64,000 bases of DNA from Cordylochernes scorpioides (Eukaryota; Arthropoda; Arachnida; Pseudoscorpiones; Chernetidae): assembly GCA_030710605.1 (NCBI GenBank), contig CP092876.1, positions 61,628,115 through 61,692,114 of the forward strand. The letters are read 5' to 3'. Positions 32,911 to 44,555 of the stretch are shown here, piece after piece. The notes beneath the pieces were generated by a model that had not been told where the DNA came from, did not search any database, and saw nothing but the letters and a program-made list of their open reading frames with translations. Position 1 is the stretch's first letter, and every line of letters begins with the position of its first letter. Position numbers and translations under genes: made by a program.

Positions 32911-35124
32911 ATTGTGTTGTGTGTGTTGTACATTGTGTACATTTATGTATATTGTGTTGTGTGTGTTGTACATTGTGTACATTTATGTACATTTTGTTGT
33001 GTGTGTTGTAAATTGTGTACATTTATGTACATTGTGTTGAGTGTGTTGTACATTGTGTACATTTATGTATATTGTGTTGTGTGTGTTGTACATTGTGTAC
33101 ATTTATGTATATTGTGTTGTGTGTGTTGTACATTGTGTACATTTATGTATATTGTGTTGTGTGTGTTGTACATTGTGTACATTTATGTATATTGTGTTGT
33201 GTGTGTTGTACATTGTGTACATTTATGTATATTGTGTTGTGTGTGTTGTACATTGTGTACATTCATGTATATTGTGTTGTGTGTGTTGTACATTGTGTAC
33301 ATTTATGTATATTGTGTTGTGTGTGTTGTACATTGTGTACATTCATGTATATTGTGTTGTGTGTGTTGTACATTGTGTACATTCATGTATATTGTGTTGT
33401 GTGTGTTGTACATTGTGTACATTTATGTATATTGTGTTGTGTGTGTTGTACATTGTGTACATTCATGTATATTGTGTTGTGTGTGTTGTACATTGTGTAC
33501 ATTTATGTATATTGTGTTGTGTGTGTTGTACATTGTGTACATTTATGTATATTGTGTTGTGTGTGTTGTACATTGTGTACATTCATGTATATTGTGTTGT
33601 GTGTGTTGTACATTGTGTACATTCATGTATATTGTGTTGTGTGTGTTGTACATTGTGTACATTCATGTATATTGTGTTGTGTGTGTTGTACATTGTGTAC
33701 ATTTATGTATATTGTGTTGTGTGTGTTGTACATTGTGTACATTCATGTATATTGTGTTGTGTGTGTTGTACATTGTGTACATTCATGTATATTGTGTTGT
33801 GTGTGTTGTACATTGTGTACATTCATGTATATTGTGTTGTGTGTGTTGTACATTGTGTACATTCATGTATATTGTGTTGTGTGTGTTGTACATTGTGTAC
33901 ATTTATGTATATTGTGTTGTGTGTGTTGTACATTGTGTACATTTATGTATATTGTGTTGTGTGTGTTGTACATTGTGTACATTTATGTATATTGTGTTGT
34001 GTGTGTTGTACATTGTGTACATTTATGTATATTGTGTTGTGTGTGTTGTACATTGTGTACATTTATGTATATTGTGTTGTGTGTGTTCTACATTGTGTAC
34101 ATTCATGTATATTGTGTTGTGTGTGTTGTACATTGTGTACATTTATGTATATTGTGTTGTGTGTGTTGTACATTGTGTACATTTATGTATATTGTGTTGT
34201 GTGTGTTGTACATTGTGTACATTCATGTATATTGTGTTGTGTGTGTTGTACATTGTGTACATTTATGTATATTGTGTTGTGTGTGTTGTACATTGTGTAC
34301 ATTTATGTATATTGTGTTGTGTGTGTTGTACATTGTGTACATTTATGTATATTGTGTTGTGTGTGTTGTACATTGTGTACATTCATGTATATTGTGTTGT
34401 GTGTGTTGTACATTGTGTACATTTATGTATATTGTGTTGTGTGTGTTGTACATTGTGTACATTTATGTATATTGTGTTGTGTGTGTTGTACATTGTGTAC
34501 ATTCATGTATATTGTGTTGTGTGTGTTGTACATTGTGTACATTTATGTATATTGTGTTGTGTGTGTTGTACATTGTGTACATTTATGTATATTGTGTTGT
34601 GTGTGTTGTACATTGTGTACATTTATGTATATTGTGTTGTGTGTGTTGTACATTGTGTACATTCATGTATATTGTGTTGTGTGTGTTGTACATTGTGTAC
34701 ATTTATGTATATTGTGTTGTGTGTGTTGTACATTGTGTACATTTATGTATATTGTGTTGTGTGTGTTGTACATTGTGTACATTCATGTATATTGTGTTGT
34801 GTGTGTTGTACATTGTGTACATTCATGTATATTGTGTTGTGTGTGTTGTACATTGTGTACATTCATGTATATTGTGTTGTGTGTGTTGTACATTGTGTAC
34901 ATTTATGTATATTGTGTTGTGTGTGTTGTACATTGTGTACATTCATGTATATTGTGTTGTGTGTGTTGTACATTGTGTACATTCATGTATATTGTGTTGT
35001 GTGTGTTGTACATTGTGTACATTCATGTATATTGTGTTGTGTGTGTTGTACATTGTGTACATTCATGTATATTGTGTTGTGTGTGTTGTACATTGTGTAC
35101 ATTCATGTATATTGTGTTGTGTGT
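32911..35124 (+). repeat. 40-bp minisatellite, main array, about 55 copies
   Basis: Unit: ATTGTGTTGTGTGTGTTG, TACATTGTGTACATTTATGT, AT. The period is exactly 40 bp and units are almost identical. The main variation is one T/C site (ATTTATG or ATTCATG) that alternates irregularly. The unit contains no TAA, TAG or TGA in any forward frame, so all three forward frames stay open for over 2 kb (703-765 codons). These are not genes. Confidence 0.98.
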
Positions 35125-36129
35125 GACAATGACAATGAAACAGACTTTATTGACCGTTCAGTCAATGGTTACACTCAAAGAGTCAAAGGGAAAATATTTA
35201 CAATTAATTAATTACAATTATCCTGACTCTGTCAGGAGCCCAGGCCTGAGCACGGATAATTCCTTTTGGAAACTTTTTCAAAAGGGTGTCCTCAGGGAGG
35301 GTCTGGATCATAGGATGGCAAATCAGCCCTGAACTCCGATAGTCTCCTACGGATCAAGGGAACCGAGTCCCGAGTGCGCTCGATGAGCCCATCTAGGAAT
35401 TGGGCGACCATCTTCTTCTGCTGCCTTGAGAGCTCTGCGACCACGCACTCCCACATCTCAGGGTCTCGGACCACGTCCACGAACTCGTCCGCGTCGAACG
35501 CTCGGAGAATGGGCTCCAAGCCGGGACCATGGATCAGTTCATCTATTAAATCCACCAGGTCCGTCCAACATTCCGGCTCCGAGTCGTCCTCCATACGGAC
35601 AGATGGTGGAGGCGGAGGTGTGGTCATGGCCGGTGTCGTCTTTTGCCCCTGGGGAGTGGGCGGTGTTGGCTCAGCGAGCCGAGGCGCAGTCAGTGGGGGT
35701 ACACATCGCTCTTCCTCCGTCATCGGAACGTCCTCCTCCATCTCCGTCGGGGCGGGCGGCGGGGGTGTTATCATAGCAGGTGTCAGTTTTGTCTTGTTGG
35801 AAGTGAGCGGCGTTGGATGAGATGGTCGAGGCGTAGGAAGTGTGGATGTAGGAGGCACTGTGGCTGGACCGGTCCTCAGCTCTGAAATGACCTGTCGCAG
35901 GACCTTATAAACGTTGCTACTTCCTCCGGGCCTTAGGTCGAGGATTTGGTTTATTAGGCCGGCAAGAGCATTGCTCTGCGGAGGGGTCAGATGGCGACCA
36001 CGCTTATGTGCCTTGGTCCTTGAGGAGAGGAGGTCCAAGACCTCCTCCCGCCCGAGGCCAAGGGCGTCCGTCTGGGCAAAGGAGACGCCTGGGTTCCTCT
36101 CTATGAACGTCACGAGGCTTTTTGTGTTA
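35125..36129 (-). mobile_element. ORF1-only retroposon, 5'-truncated related copy (copy C)
   Basis: Minus orientation inside the 40-bp array. The 5' side starts abruptly within the ORF1 coding region, after AAGCCTCGTGACG near 36,122. The 3' side has GGTCAATAAAGTCTG and ends TTTCATTGTCATTGTC against the satellite. The coding stop lies near 35,292 and is followed by about 165 bp of 3' region. It is related to copy B but is a distinct subfamily with a different C-terminus and 3' region. Confidence 0.85.
35292..36122 (-). pseudogene. C-terminal part of the retroposon ORF1/Gag-like protein (5'-truncated)
   Basis: The open frame contains ERNPGVSFAQTDALGLGREE, KAHKRGRHLTPPQSNALAG and LDLRPGGSSNVYKVLRQ, all closely matching copy B. 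After the Pro-rich linker the C-terminus diverges (DLVDLIDELIHGPGLEPI), so the two copies come from different subfamilies. The zinc knuckle is not present because the 5' part is missing. The frame runs on upstream into antisense satellite sequence; that part (36,123-36,242) is not coding. Confidence 0.8.
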
Positions 36130-36840
36130 TATTGTGTTGTGTGTGTTGTACATTGTGTACATTTATGTACATTTTGTTGTGTGTGTTGTAAATTGTGTAC
36201 ATTTATGTACATTGTGTTGAGTGTGTTGTACATTGTGTACATTTATGTATATTGTGTTGTGTGTGTTGTACATTGTGTACATTTATGTATATTGTGTTGT
36301 GTGTGTTGTACATTGTGTACATTTATGTATATTGTGTTGTGTGTGTTGTACATTGTGTACATTTATGTACATTTTGTTGTGTGTTGTAAATTGTGTACAT
36401 TTATGTACATTGTGTTGAGTGTGTTGTACATTGTGTACATTTATGTACATTTTGTTGTGTGTGTTGTAAATTGTGTACATTTATGTACATTGTGTTGTGT
36501 ATGTTGTACATTGTGTAAATTGTGTTGTGTGTGTTGTACATTGTGTACATTTATGTGCATTGTGTTGTGTGTGTTGTACATTGTGTACATTCATGTAAAT
36601 TGTGTTGTGTGTGTTGTACATTGTGTACATTTATATAAATTGTGTTGTACATTGTGTAGATTTATAAACATTGTGTACATTGTGTTGTGTGTGGTGCATA
36701 TTGTGTACATTTATATACATTGTGTTGTACATTGTGTACATCTATGTACTTTGTATTGTGTGTGTTGTACATTGTGTACATTTATATACATTGTGTACAT
36801 TTATATACATTATTTTGTGTGTGTTGTTTGTGTATATTTT
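36130..36840 (+). repeat. 40-bp minisatellite, degenerating right flank
   Basis: Starts as regular 40-bp units, then becomes irregular after about 36,480, with deletions, TATATAAAT variants and shortened units. This is typical of the edge of an array. Confidence 0.93.
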
Positions 36841-38820
36841 AGAATCATAATTGGTTTTTTTTTACTCTTATTTCATATAAATAAATAAAATTGTAGTTAA
36901 ATGTTTCCATTTTATTAATTTGGTATCATTTCGAATATTTGTCACTTTGCATCCAACCTGCAGCGCCTTTTCTGATTGAGTGCCCGTTTAAATGGAACAC
37001 ACTGAGGAAACCTGTATGGAAGAAATTATGTGCAACTAAAGAGAAGAATGTTGCATAAATATCTTAGAAAACAAATTTAAATTACATTTCCAACCTTTCA
37101 TACATATTTGCATCTAAAGCATGCCATGGAATAATTTATTCAAACATTTGCTTTCTTCTACTTCTATATCAATCTCTGACCTACATTTAACAGAGTTTAA
37201 AAGATTTTTAAAATTCTTGGAACTTTCCCAAGTTAAGCCACTCGAAAGTATAAAAGTATTTTTCTAATCGATTTTTGAAAAATCTTCTAAATGGCCTTTT
37301 GTAATTAGCACAAAATTATCTTTCGCAATTAGTAGAGAGTTTTAATTACGGTGGCTCGTTTATTGCCCCAGTCGGGGGCGCCAAGAGAAACATTTTTTGT
37401 TTTATTAAACCTTCCCTCCTTTCTTGATTCAGCGAGGCATGCCAACATTTCTAACCAAGTTTTTGTGGACTCGAGAGTTTAGCTTGAATAATGTCTCTTC
37501 TAATGATATAATTTCGAATGTTAAATATAACTTGATTATTTATATTCGTTTTTCATCTTTAAAAAAACGGATATGAATATAAAAACTAGATTTTATGGTT
37601 GAAAAGATAGAGAGGATATTTAATCACGTGTGTCATTGAAAAAAATAAAATCGTATAACTAAAATAGAAATTGAGTCTATGCATGTGTATGTGTACATAA
37701 TGAAATTATTAAGATGTAATTTGCATTACTTGATTTCTCTCTAAAATATCTTAGTAAAGCAATAGATATGGCGAATCCATACTGGGCAATGGGCCCTAAT
37801 AAAATATTTTTGTTGTAGTTGTTGTAGTAAAGCAATAGACCTGAAAACTGTCCGACAGCTTGTTGCCTATGTGATTGAATTCAATGCGATTCACACCTAT
37901 ATGATGGAAATTACGCTTATATCGATATAAAACTTCTTCTACTGAATTATAACTTAATAAAATCAATAGAGCATCCGGGGCTAAGTTTCTTGTACTGGAT
38001 GCTTTATTGTTTTATTAAACCTATACGAATGAAACACAATTAAAATGTGATTTCAAACTTTATTGGAATTATCTCTTAGATATTTAAGCATAGTAAGAGA
38101 CCTTTTAACAGCTTGTCACCTATGTGATCAAACTCAATGCAATTTACACCTATAATCAAGATAATTCAGACCTATAAACACCTATACTTTATCCAATTTC
38201 TACCTAAGTGAAAATACCGATGGTTAGCGTTAACTGCAGAAATAAAAACCTTCGCTAAACATGATTTCCTTGTTCATCATTACCTTGCTGAACAGCAATC
38301 AATAAATATAAATATTTATGAGAATGTAATAAAAATTACTATTTAATATATTTTATAAGGCAACGTGTGTGAGTTTTAAAAAGGTTTTGAATACCCGACA
38401 TTTTAAGATGAAATTTCTTTTATATACCATTTTAATATTTTCATGAATTCTTTTACTAGTAGTTAAATCGAAAAAAGGGAAAGTGGTGGGAGGATTAAAT
38501 CTAGAAAATAGGCCACGCTCTAATAGAACCTTTTATAACAATATTATCATCGACATCGTTATTATTCTCAGATAAAAAAAATCCATAAATATTTGTATTT
38601 GTTATTTTATTTTATTTTTGTTTAAAATTAGACAAATGATTCAAATATACATTCTATCTAAATTTTAGACAGATTGGCAGAATATTGAAACATATAGGTT
38701 CAAATAGCTAGTATATATAGCTAGTAGAAGTATAGTGGAAAATTGATAATTTGATATTTAATAGTTTAAAATTTGGCTATTCGGGCCTTTTCAATTGGAT
38801 GTTTTAAATACTTTCATACG
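36841..38820. other. AT-rich stretch without recognised gene
   Basis: Nothing recognised. Confidence 0.4.
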
Positions 38821-40262
38821 TGTTAGATATAATTTATACGTGTTCGATAAATCGATTATACGTGTTAGATACCGTTAGACGTGTTAAATATACCTTCATA
38901 CATGTTAGATACCATTATACGTGTTCGATATATCATTATACGCGTTAGATACCATTATTCGTGTTCGATATATCATTATACGTGTTAGATACCATTATAC
39001 GTGTTCGATACCATTATACGTGTTCGAAATATCATTATACGTGTTAGATACCGTTAGACGTGTTATATATACCTTCATACATGTTAGATACCATTATACG
39101 TGTTCGATATATCATTATACGTGTTAGATACCATTATACGTGTTCGGTATATCATTATACGTGTTAGATACCATTATACGTGTTCGAAATATATCATTAT
39201 ACGTGTTAGATACCATTATACGTGTTCGATACCATTATACGTGTTCGATATATCATTATACGTGTTAGATACCATTATACGTGTTCGATATATTATTATA
39301 CGTGTTAGATACCATTATACGTGTTCGATACATGATTATACGTGTTCGATATATCATTATACGTGTTAGATACCATTATTCGTGTTCGATATATCATTAT
39401 ACGTGTTAGATACCATTATACGTGTTCGATACCATTATACGTGTTCGATATATCATTATACGTGTTAGATACCGTTAGACGTGTTATATATACCTTCATA
39501 CATGTTAGATACCATTATACGTGTTCGATATATCATTATACGTGTTAGATACCATTATACGTGTTCGGTATATCATTATACGTGTTAGATACCATTATAC
39601 GTGTTCGAAATATATCATTATACGTGTTAGATACCATTATACGTGTTCGATACCATTATACATGTTCGATATATCATTATACGTGTTAGATACCATTATA
39701 CGTGTTCGATATATTATTATACGTGTTAGATACCATTATACGTGTTCGATACATGATTATACGTGTTCGATATATCATTATACGTGTTAGATACCATTAT
39801 ACGTGTTCGATATATCATTATACGTGTTAGATACCATTATACGTGTTCGAAATATATCATTATACGTGTTAGATACCATTATACGTGTTCGATACCATTA
39901 TACGTGTTCGATATATCATTATACGTGTTAGATACCATTATACGTGTTCGATGTATCATTATACGTGTTAGATACCATTATACGTGTTCGATATATCATT
40001 ATACGTGTTCGATATATCATTATACGTGTTCGATATATGATTATACGTGTTAGATACCATTATACGTGTTCGATACATGATTATACGTGTTCCATATATC
40101 ATTATACCTGTTAGATACCATTATACGTGTTAGATACCGTTATACGCGTGTTATATAAACCATTATATGTGTTAGATATCGTTACACGTTTTATATATAC
40201 TACTATACGTGTTAGATACCGTTAGGCGTTACGTTGAATATACCGGTATACGTGCTATATAC
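38821..40262 (+). repeat. Short tandem array (19-21 bp units) with 421-bp higher-order period
   Basis: Two alternating units, ATTATACGTGTTAGATACC and ATTATACGTGTTCGATATAT plus C, fill the region. A recognisable block of units repeats at 38,921, 39,342 and 39,763 and another at 39,100 and 39,521: every 421 bp. This shows that blocks of many units were duplicated together. Units decay at both ends. The open frames (MFDISLYVLDTIIRVRY-like) follow from the repeat. Confidence 0.95.
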
Positions 40263-40984
40263 CGTTATACATAACGTACAACAAATATTGAAGTAGCTTG
40301 CTTTGTTCTCAATATGCACTTCGCTATTGTAGAATCTTAATCAATCCGCTATAGTGAATGTAGTAAAATTCTAAATTATTGAATAAAACTTTGAAAACCT
40401 TGAATATAATAAATAATTTTCTTATGAATACGACTGAATTGACAAATAATTTTATATTTATTCACACATATATGGAAAAAAATATATGGTTTGCTAAACC
40501 CCATTGAATCTTCAACGTTTAATTCAAAAATATCACTTAAATCATAAGTTTAATATACCAAGAAAGTTTAAAATGATTCCGAAACAGGTCAATCGTCAAA
40601 CACCGCTGGAAAATTGAGAAGTTGCTCTACCATTCGCTATCCAACATTATCCCGCCTGGTCTCTTATTTCCATCTAATCGACTGTGAACTTTCCGATTGG
40701 CCTTTTCCTTACGACCTATTTACAATTTGGATTCCAAGTCGGAAGCGATGAAAGAAATCCTTATTTCATCTTTGTGTATTGTTTTATTTACCTCTTTCTT
40801 TTCTCGATTTTTATTCTTCAAAGTAAGTTGGATTGTATTGGCTTCTGATATATACTGTCAAATATGATAATATTAAAAAGAGTTCACATATTTCACAACT
40901 TAAATATTAAATTATCATAAGTGTGTGAATAATCACACTGTGTATGTATGCTATCGAATTACTCGAAGACTGTGCTTATATAAC
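40263..40984. other. AT-rich stretch without recognised gene
   Basis: Nothing recognised. Confidence 0.4.
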
Positions 40985-41571
40985 CTACTAGACGAATGGC
41001 CCGGGCAACGCCCGGGTTTTACCCGAGTGCGAATATATTTTAAAAACGTTTTAATCTTCATCTAGATCTTCATCTTGTCTACACCTTGCTTCCTCGGGTT
41101 GCCGGCAACGCCCGGGTTTACATGATTAAATGTCGGCGCCCGTTTACTCCCGGCGAGCAAGCGACTGCTCCCGTCGGCTGCCGGCGTGCGAGTGGCTTCT
41201 CGGCGCATGCGCGCGCCCGTTGACTCCCGGCGAGCAAGCGACTGCTCCCGTCGGCTGCCGGCGTGCGAGTGGCTTCCCGGCGCATGCGCGCGCACAGGGA
41301 AGCCACGTGTCGCAGGCGGCCAATATGCGTGCCCCGCCATCAGTTCCACCGCGTTCTAGATGAGCTATTTAGAATAATTTGAATATATAGTTTTAATAAT
41401 TGATTTATATATTTTTTTAAAATAGCCTATCGTCATCCTCGTTATTTTTTACCTATGTATTGAAATTTTGGTTTGAATTAGTGAACTACTGCGAATTTGT
41501 ATACCGGACATACAAACCAACAAACCAACCAACAGACAAACATACAAACATTCATTTTATATATATAGATA
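40985..41571 (+). repeat. Dispersed repeat, CCCGGGCAACGCCC family, longest copy
   Basis: Begins CTACTAGACGAATGGCCC, then GGGCAACGCCCGGGTTTTAC. It ends with CAAACATACAAACATTCA and a TATATATATAGAT tail. A start of the ACTAG-type and an end with a tetranucleotide-like A/C-rich stretch plus TATATA tail resemble RTE-derived non-autonomous elements of invertebrates; that is only a resemblance. Inside is a GC-rich, CpG-dense 77-bp direct duplication (41,146-41,299) containing CGGCGAGCAAGCGACTGC. Open frames here are by-products of the GC-rich repeat. Confidence 0.6.
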
Positions 41572-43339
41572 TGGAATATTTGAAGATTTTTACCGCAGAT
41601 CAATATGCCATGTGAAATCAAAACTGTTTGGGAATTGGATTCTTTGACAACAAATGCTCTTTATGAAAGATATTGTTCATAAAACATCTAACTATGTATA
41701 TTGTTAATCAGATAGTTTGGAATCATATTCTATTTTTTCTATTTATTTTCAATTTGCCTAACTTAATTAGCATTTATGCCTTAGTTCACCTTTTTTACAT
41801 AGATGTAATCTTAATTTTTTCATTATTAATACCATCTTTATAATCATATTAGTTTAGCCTTTTCCTCGACTTGTTCAGTGAACGAATGATACCTGAAAAA
41901 AAAAATGAAAAAAAAAGAAAATTCAATCACATACGGGTTTCAAGCTTTTGGCTCTCATTATTATCACTTAGACGACATATATTTATATGATAGTTATCAT
42001 TCTGTACTATACGCCTATCACCTTTTCAATAAATCAATTCGATCTCCAAGTCAAGAAACCTCAGCAGCCAAGGTAAGCCCCACGGAAGCAATATTCCAGT
42101 TCATCCAGGTAAAGCTAACACGTAGAAATTTCAATTAACGCTCATCCGGTTAGATTAGGGTAAAGTAATTATTAATTAACTCACAAAGAAACACGTGTTT
42201 AACAATTTTTCCCAATTTTAATTGGCTCAATTATCTCTGATTATTCAATTTGGCTATTTTCAAATTATTTTATTTTCAGAGTTTTCATCGAGCCGAAATG
42301 ATCGTTGCCTCAAGTTGACCTTATAAATTAGAATATTACAACTTTGCAACAAGGAAACAAACTTTAATTTAACGATAAAATAACAGCCTTTAACGAAAGT
42401 CGATATAGATATTTCGTATTTATATAATTCTAAACTTTAGATTTTAATAACTTTAACTGATCTCTTACAACCTCTCTCTTTCATTCTCTTTGATTTTTAA
42501 AAACGAACTATGTCAATTAACTTAAACTCAGCAAAAACATTGATGGTTTCACAGTACCCATTTGGAGCAGTGTCTTCTCTAAACAGAAAGCTTCTCAATT
42601 TTAGAAAAACGTTCAATCAGTTATACTAGAACTATTTATCAATGTGAATATCAATTAATCTTAATACAAAAATACAATATAAATTTAATAAATCGACTAA
42701 ATATATAAACTGATTCGTTATTATATAAGAAAGCTAGTCAAGATCAAATGTAATTTTGAATTATCACAACAAGAAGAATTGGAGATTCAGAACCATTTTT
42801 TATTTTTTAATTACATGACAAAAAAAGTAATATTCGTCCCTACTATAGTTTTTTTCTATGGATGGCACACTGAATCTCCTAAATTTAAATAATCTTGAAA
42901 CTCTAGTTTAACCTAGTTAAAATTACACATTACAAAACAATTGAATACTAGAATAAACATAAATATATAATTCTATTTTGAAGCACAAGTATTAAAGCAG
43001 CAACAATAACGAAAGAAACGAATTGTAAAAGTTTTAATTCTCTTATGTTTTTAATGTACATCTTATAATGTTCGTATCTGTACACATGTGTGGTTACATG
43101 TAATGGTTTGACGAGGATGTGCAAAATGCGGCTGACATACATGCTGACGTGTGTCTACAATTTATATATCACACCAATATAGACCATTACAGAACTTTAC
43201 CCGATATAAATGCAACACAAAGATTTTTAACAAATATATTTACCTGAAATTTACTCAGTAGATTTATGGAAATTCTGTGAATAAACCATCACCTCTCTAT
43301 TCAGCACCCACTGCTGTAGCCCATACAAGTATATCTCGA
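41572..43339. other. AT-rich stretch without recognised gene
   Basis: Nothing recognised. Confidence 0.4.
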
Positions 43340-44555
43340 TACTTTTATGTCTGTTCTCTACTTGTCTGCTTCTTGGATATCTCTTGTCTATTTCCATTGT
43401 ATGTCTGTTCTTCTATACTCTTTATATAGTTCTAGTTTATTTCCCTTGTATGTTTGTTCTCTACTTGTGTCTTTTCTTGGATAGTTGATGTCTACATTTT
43501 CTTTGTACGTCTCTTCTCTACTTGTCCATTTCTTGGATAGTTCTTGTTTATTTCCCTTGTATGTCTGATCTCTACTTGTCCATTTCTTGGATAGTTCTTG
43601 TTTATTTCCCTTGTATGTCTGTTCTCTATTTGTGTCTACTTCTTGGATAGTTCTTGTCTACTTCCCTTGTATGTCTGTTCCCTACATGTCTATTTCTTTG
43701 ATAGTTCTTGTCTACGCCCATGTAGGTCTGTTCTCTACTTGTGTCTATTTCTCTGATGTTTTTGTCTACTTCCCTTGTATGCCTGATCTCTACTTGTCCA
43801 TTTCTTGGATAGTTCTTGTTTATTTCCCTTGTATGTCTGTTCTCTACTTGTGTCTATTTCTCTGATGTTTTTTGTCTACTTCCCTTGTATGCCTGATCTC
43901 TACTTGTCCATTTCTTGGATAGTCCTTGTTTATTTCCCTTGTATGTCTGTTCTCTACTTATGTCTATTTCTCTGATGTTTCTTGTCTACTTCCCTTGTAT
44001 GCCTGATCTCTACTTGTCCATTTCTTGGATAGTTCTTGTTTATTTCCCTTGTATGTCTGTTCTCTATTTGTGTCTACTTCTTGGATAGTTCTTGTCTACT
44101 TCCCTTGTATGCCTGATCTCTACTTGTCCATTTCTTGGATAGTTCTTGTTTATTTCCCTTGTATGTCTGTTCTCTATTTGTGTCTATTTCTTGGATAGTT
44201 CTTGTCCACTTCCCTTGTATGCCTGATCTCTACTTGTCCATTTCTTGGATAGTTCTTGTTTATTTCCCTTGTATTTCTGTTCTCTACTTGTGTCTATTTC
44301 TCTGATGTTTCTTGTCTACTTCCCTTGTATGCCTGATCTCTACTTGTCCATTTCTTTGATAGTTCTTGTTTATTTCCCTTGTATGCCTGTTCTCTACTTG
44401 TGTATATTTCTTGCATGTTTCTTGTTAACTTCCCCAATATGTATGTACACTACTTAAGTCTATTTCTTGGATAGTTCTTGCCTACACCAATGTATGCCTG
44501 TTCTCTACTTGTTTATTTCTTAAAAAGGTATTGTTTACTTCCCTTGTATGTCGCA
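43340..44555 (+). repeat. Tandem array with 110-bp higher-order unit
   Basis: TCCCTTGTATGCCTGATCTC recurs at 43,771, 43,881, 43,991, 44,101, 44,211 and 44,321: exactly every 110 bp. Each 110-bp unit consists of two related halves of about 55 bp. One has TGCCTGATCTCTACTTGTCC; the other has TGTCTGTTCTCTACTTGTG or TATTTGTG. The outer parts are irregular half-units. T-rich strand asymmetry is strong. Open frames follow from the repeat. Confidence 0.95.

Noticed and set aside
32914-35332. Three giant overlapping plus-strand open frames (over 700 codons each)
   Set aside because: They are produced by a 40-bp repeat without stop codons in any phase. The proteins are pure repeat and the frames overlap completely.
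38921-40053. A series of 68-96 codon proteins (MFDISLYVLDTII-like)
   Set aside because: They repeat every 421 bp with the satellite and come from its sequence, not from genes.
41062-41363. Arg/Ala-rich open frames on both strands
   Set aside because: They result from a 77-bp CpG-rich duplication inside a dispersed repeat. No domain, and they are mutually overlapping.
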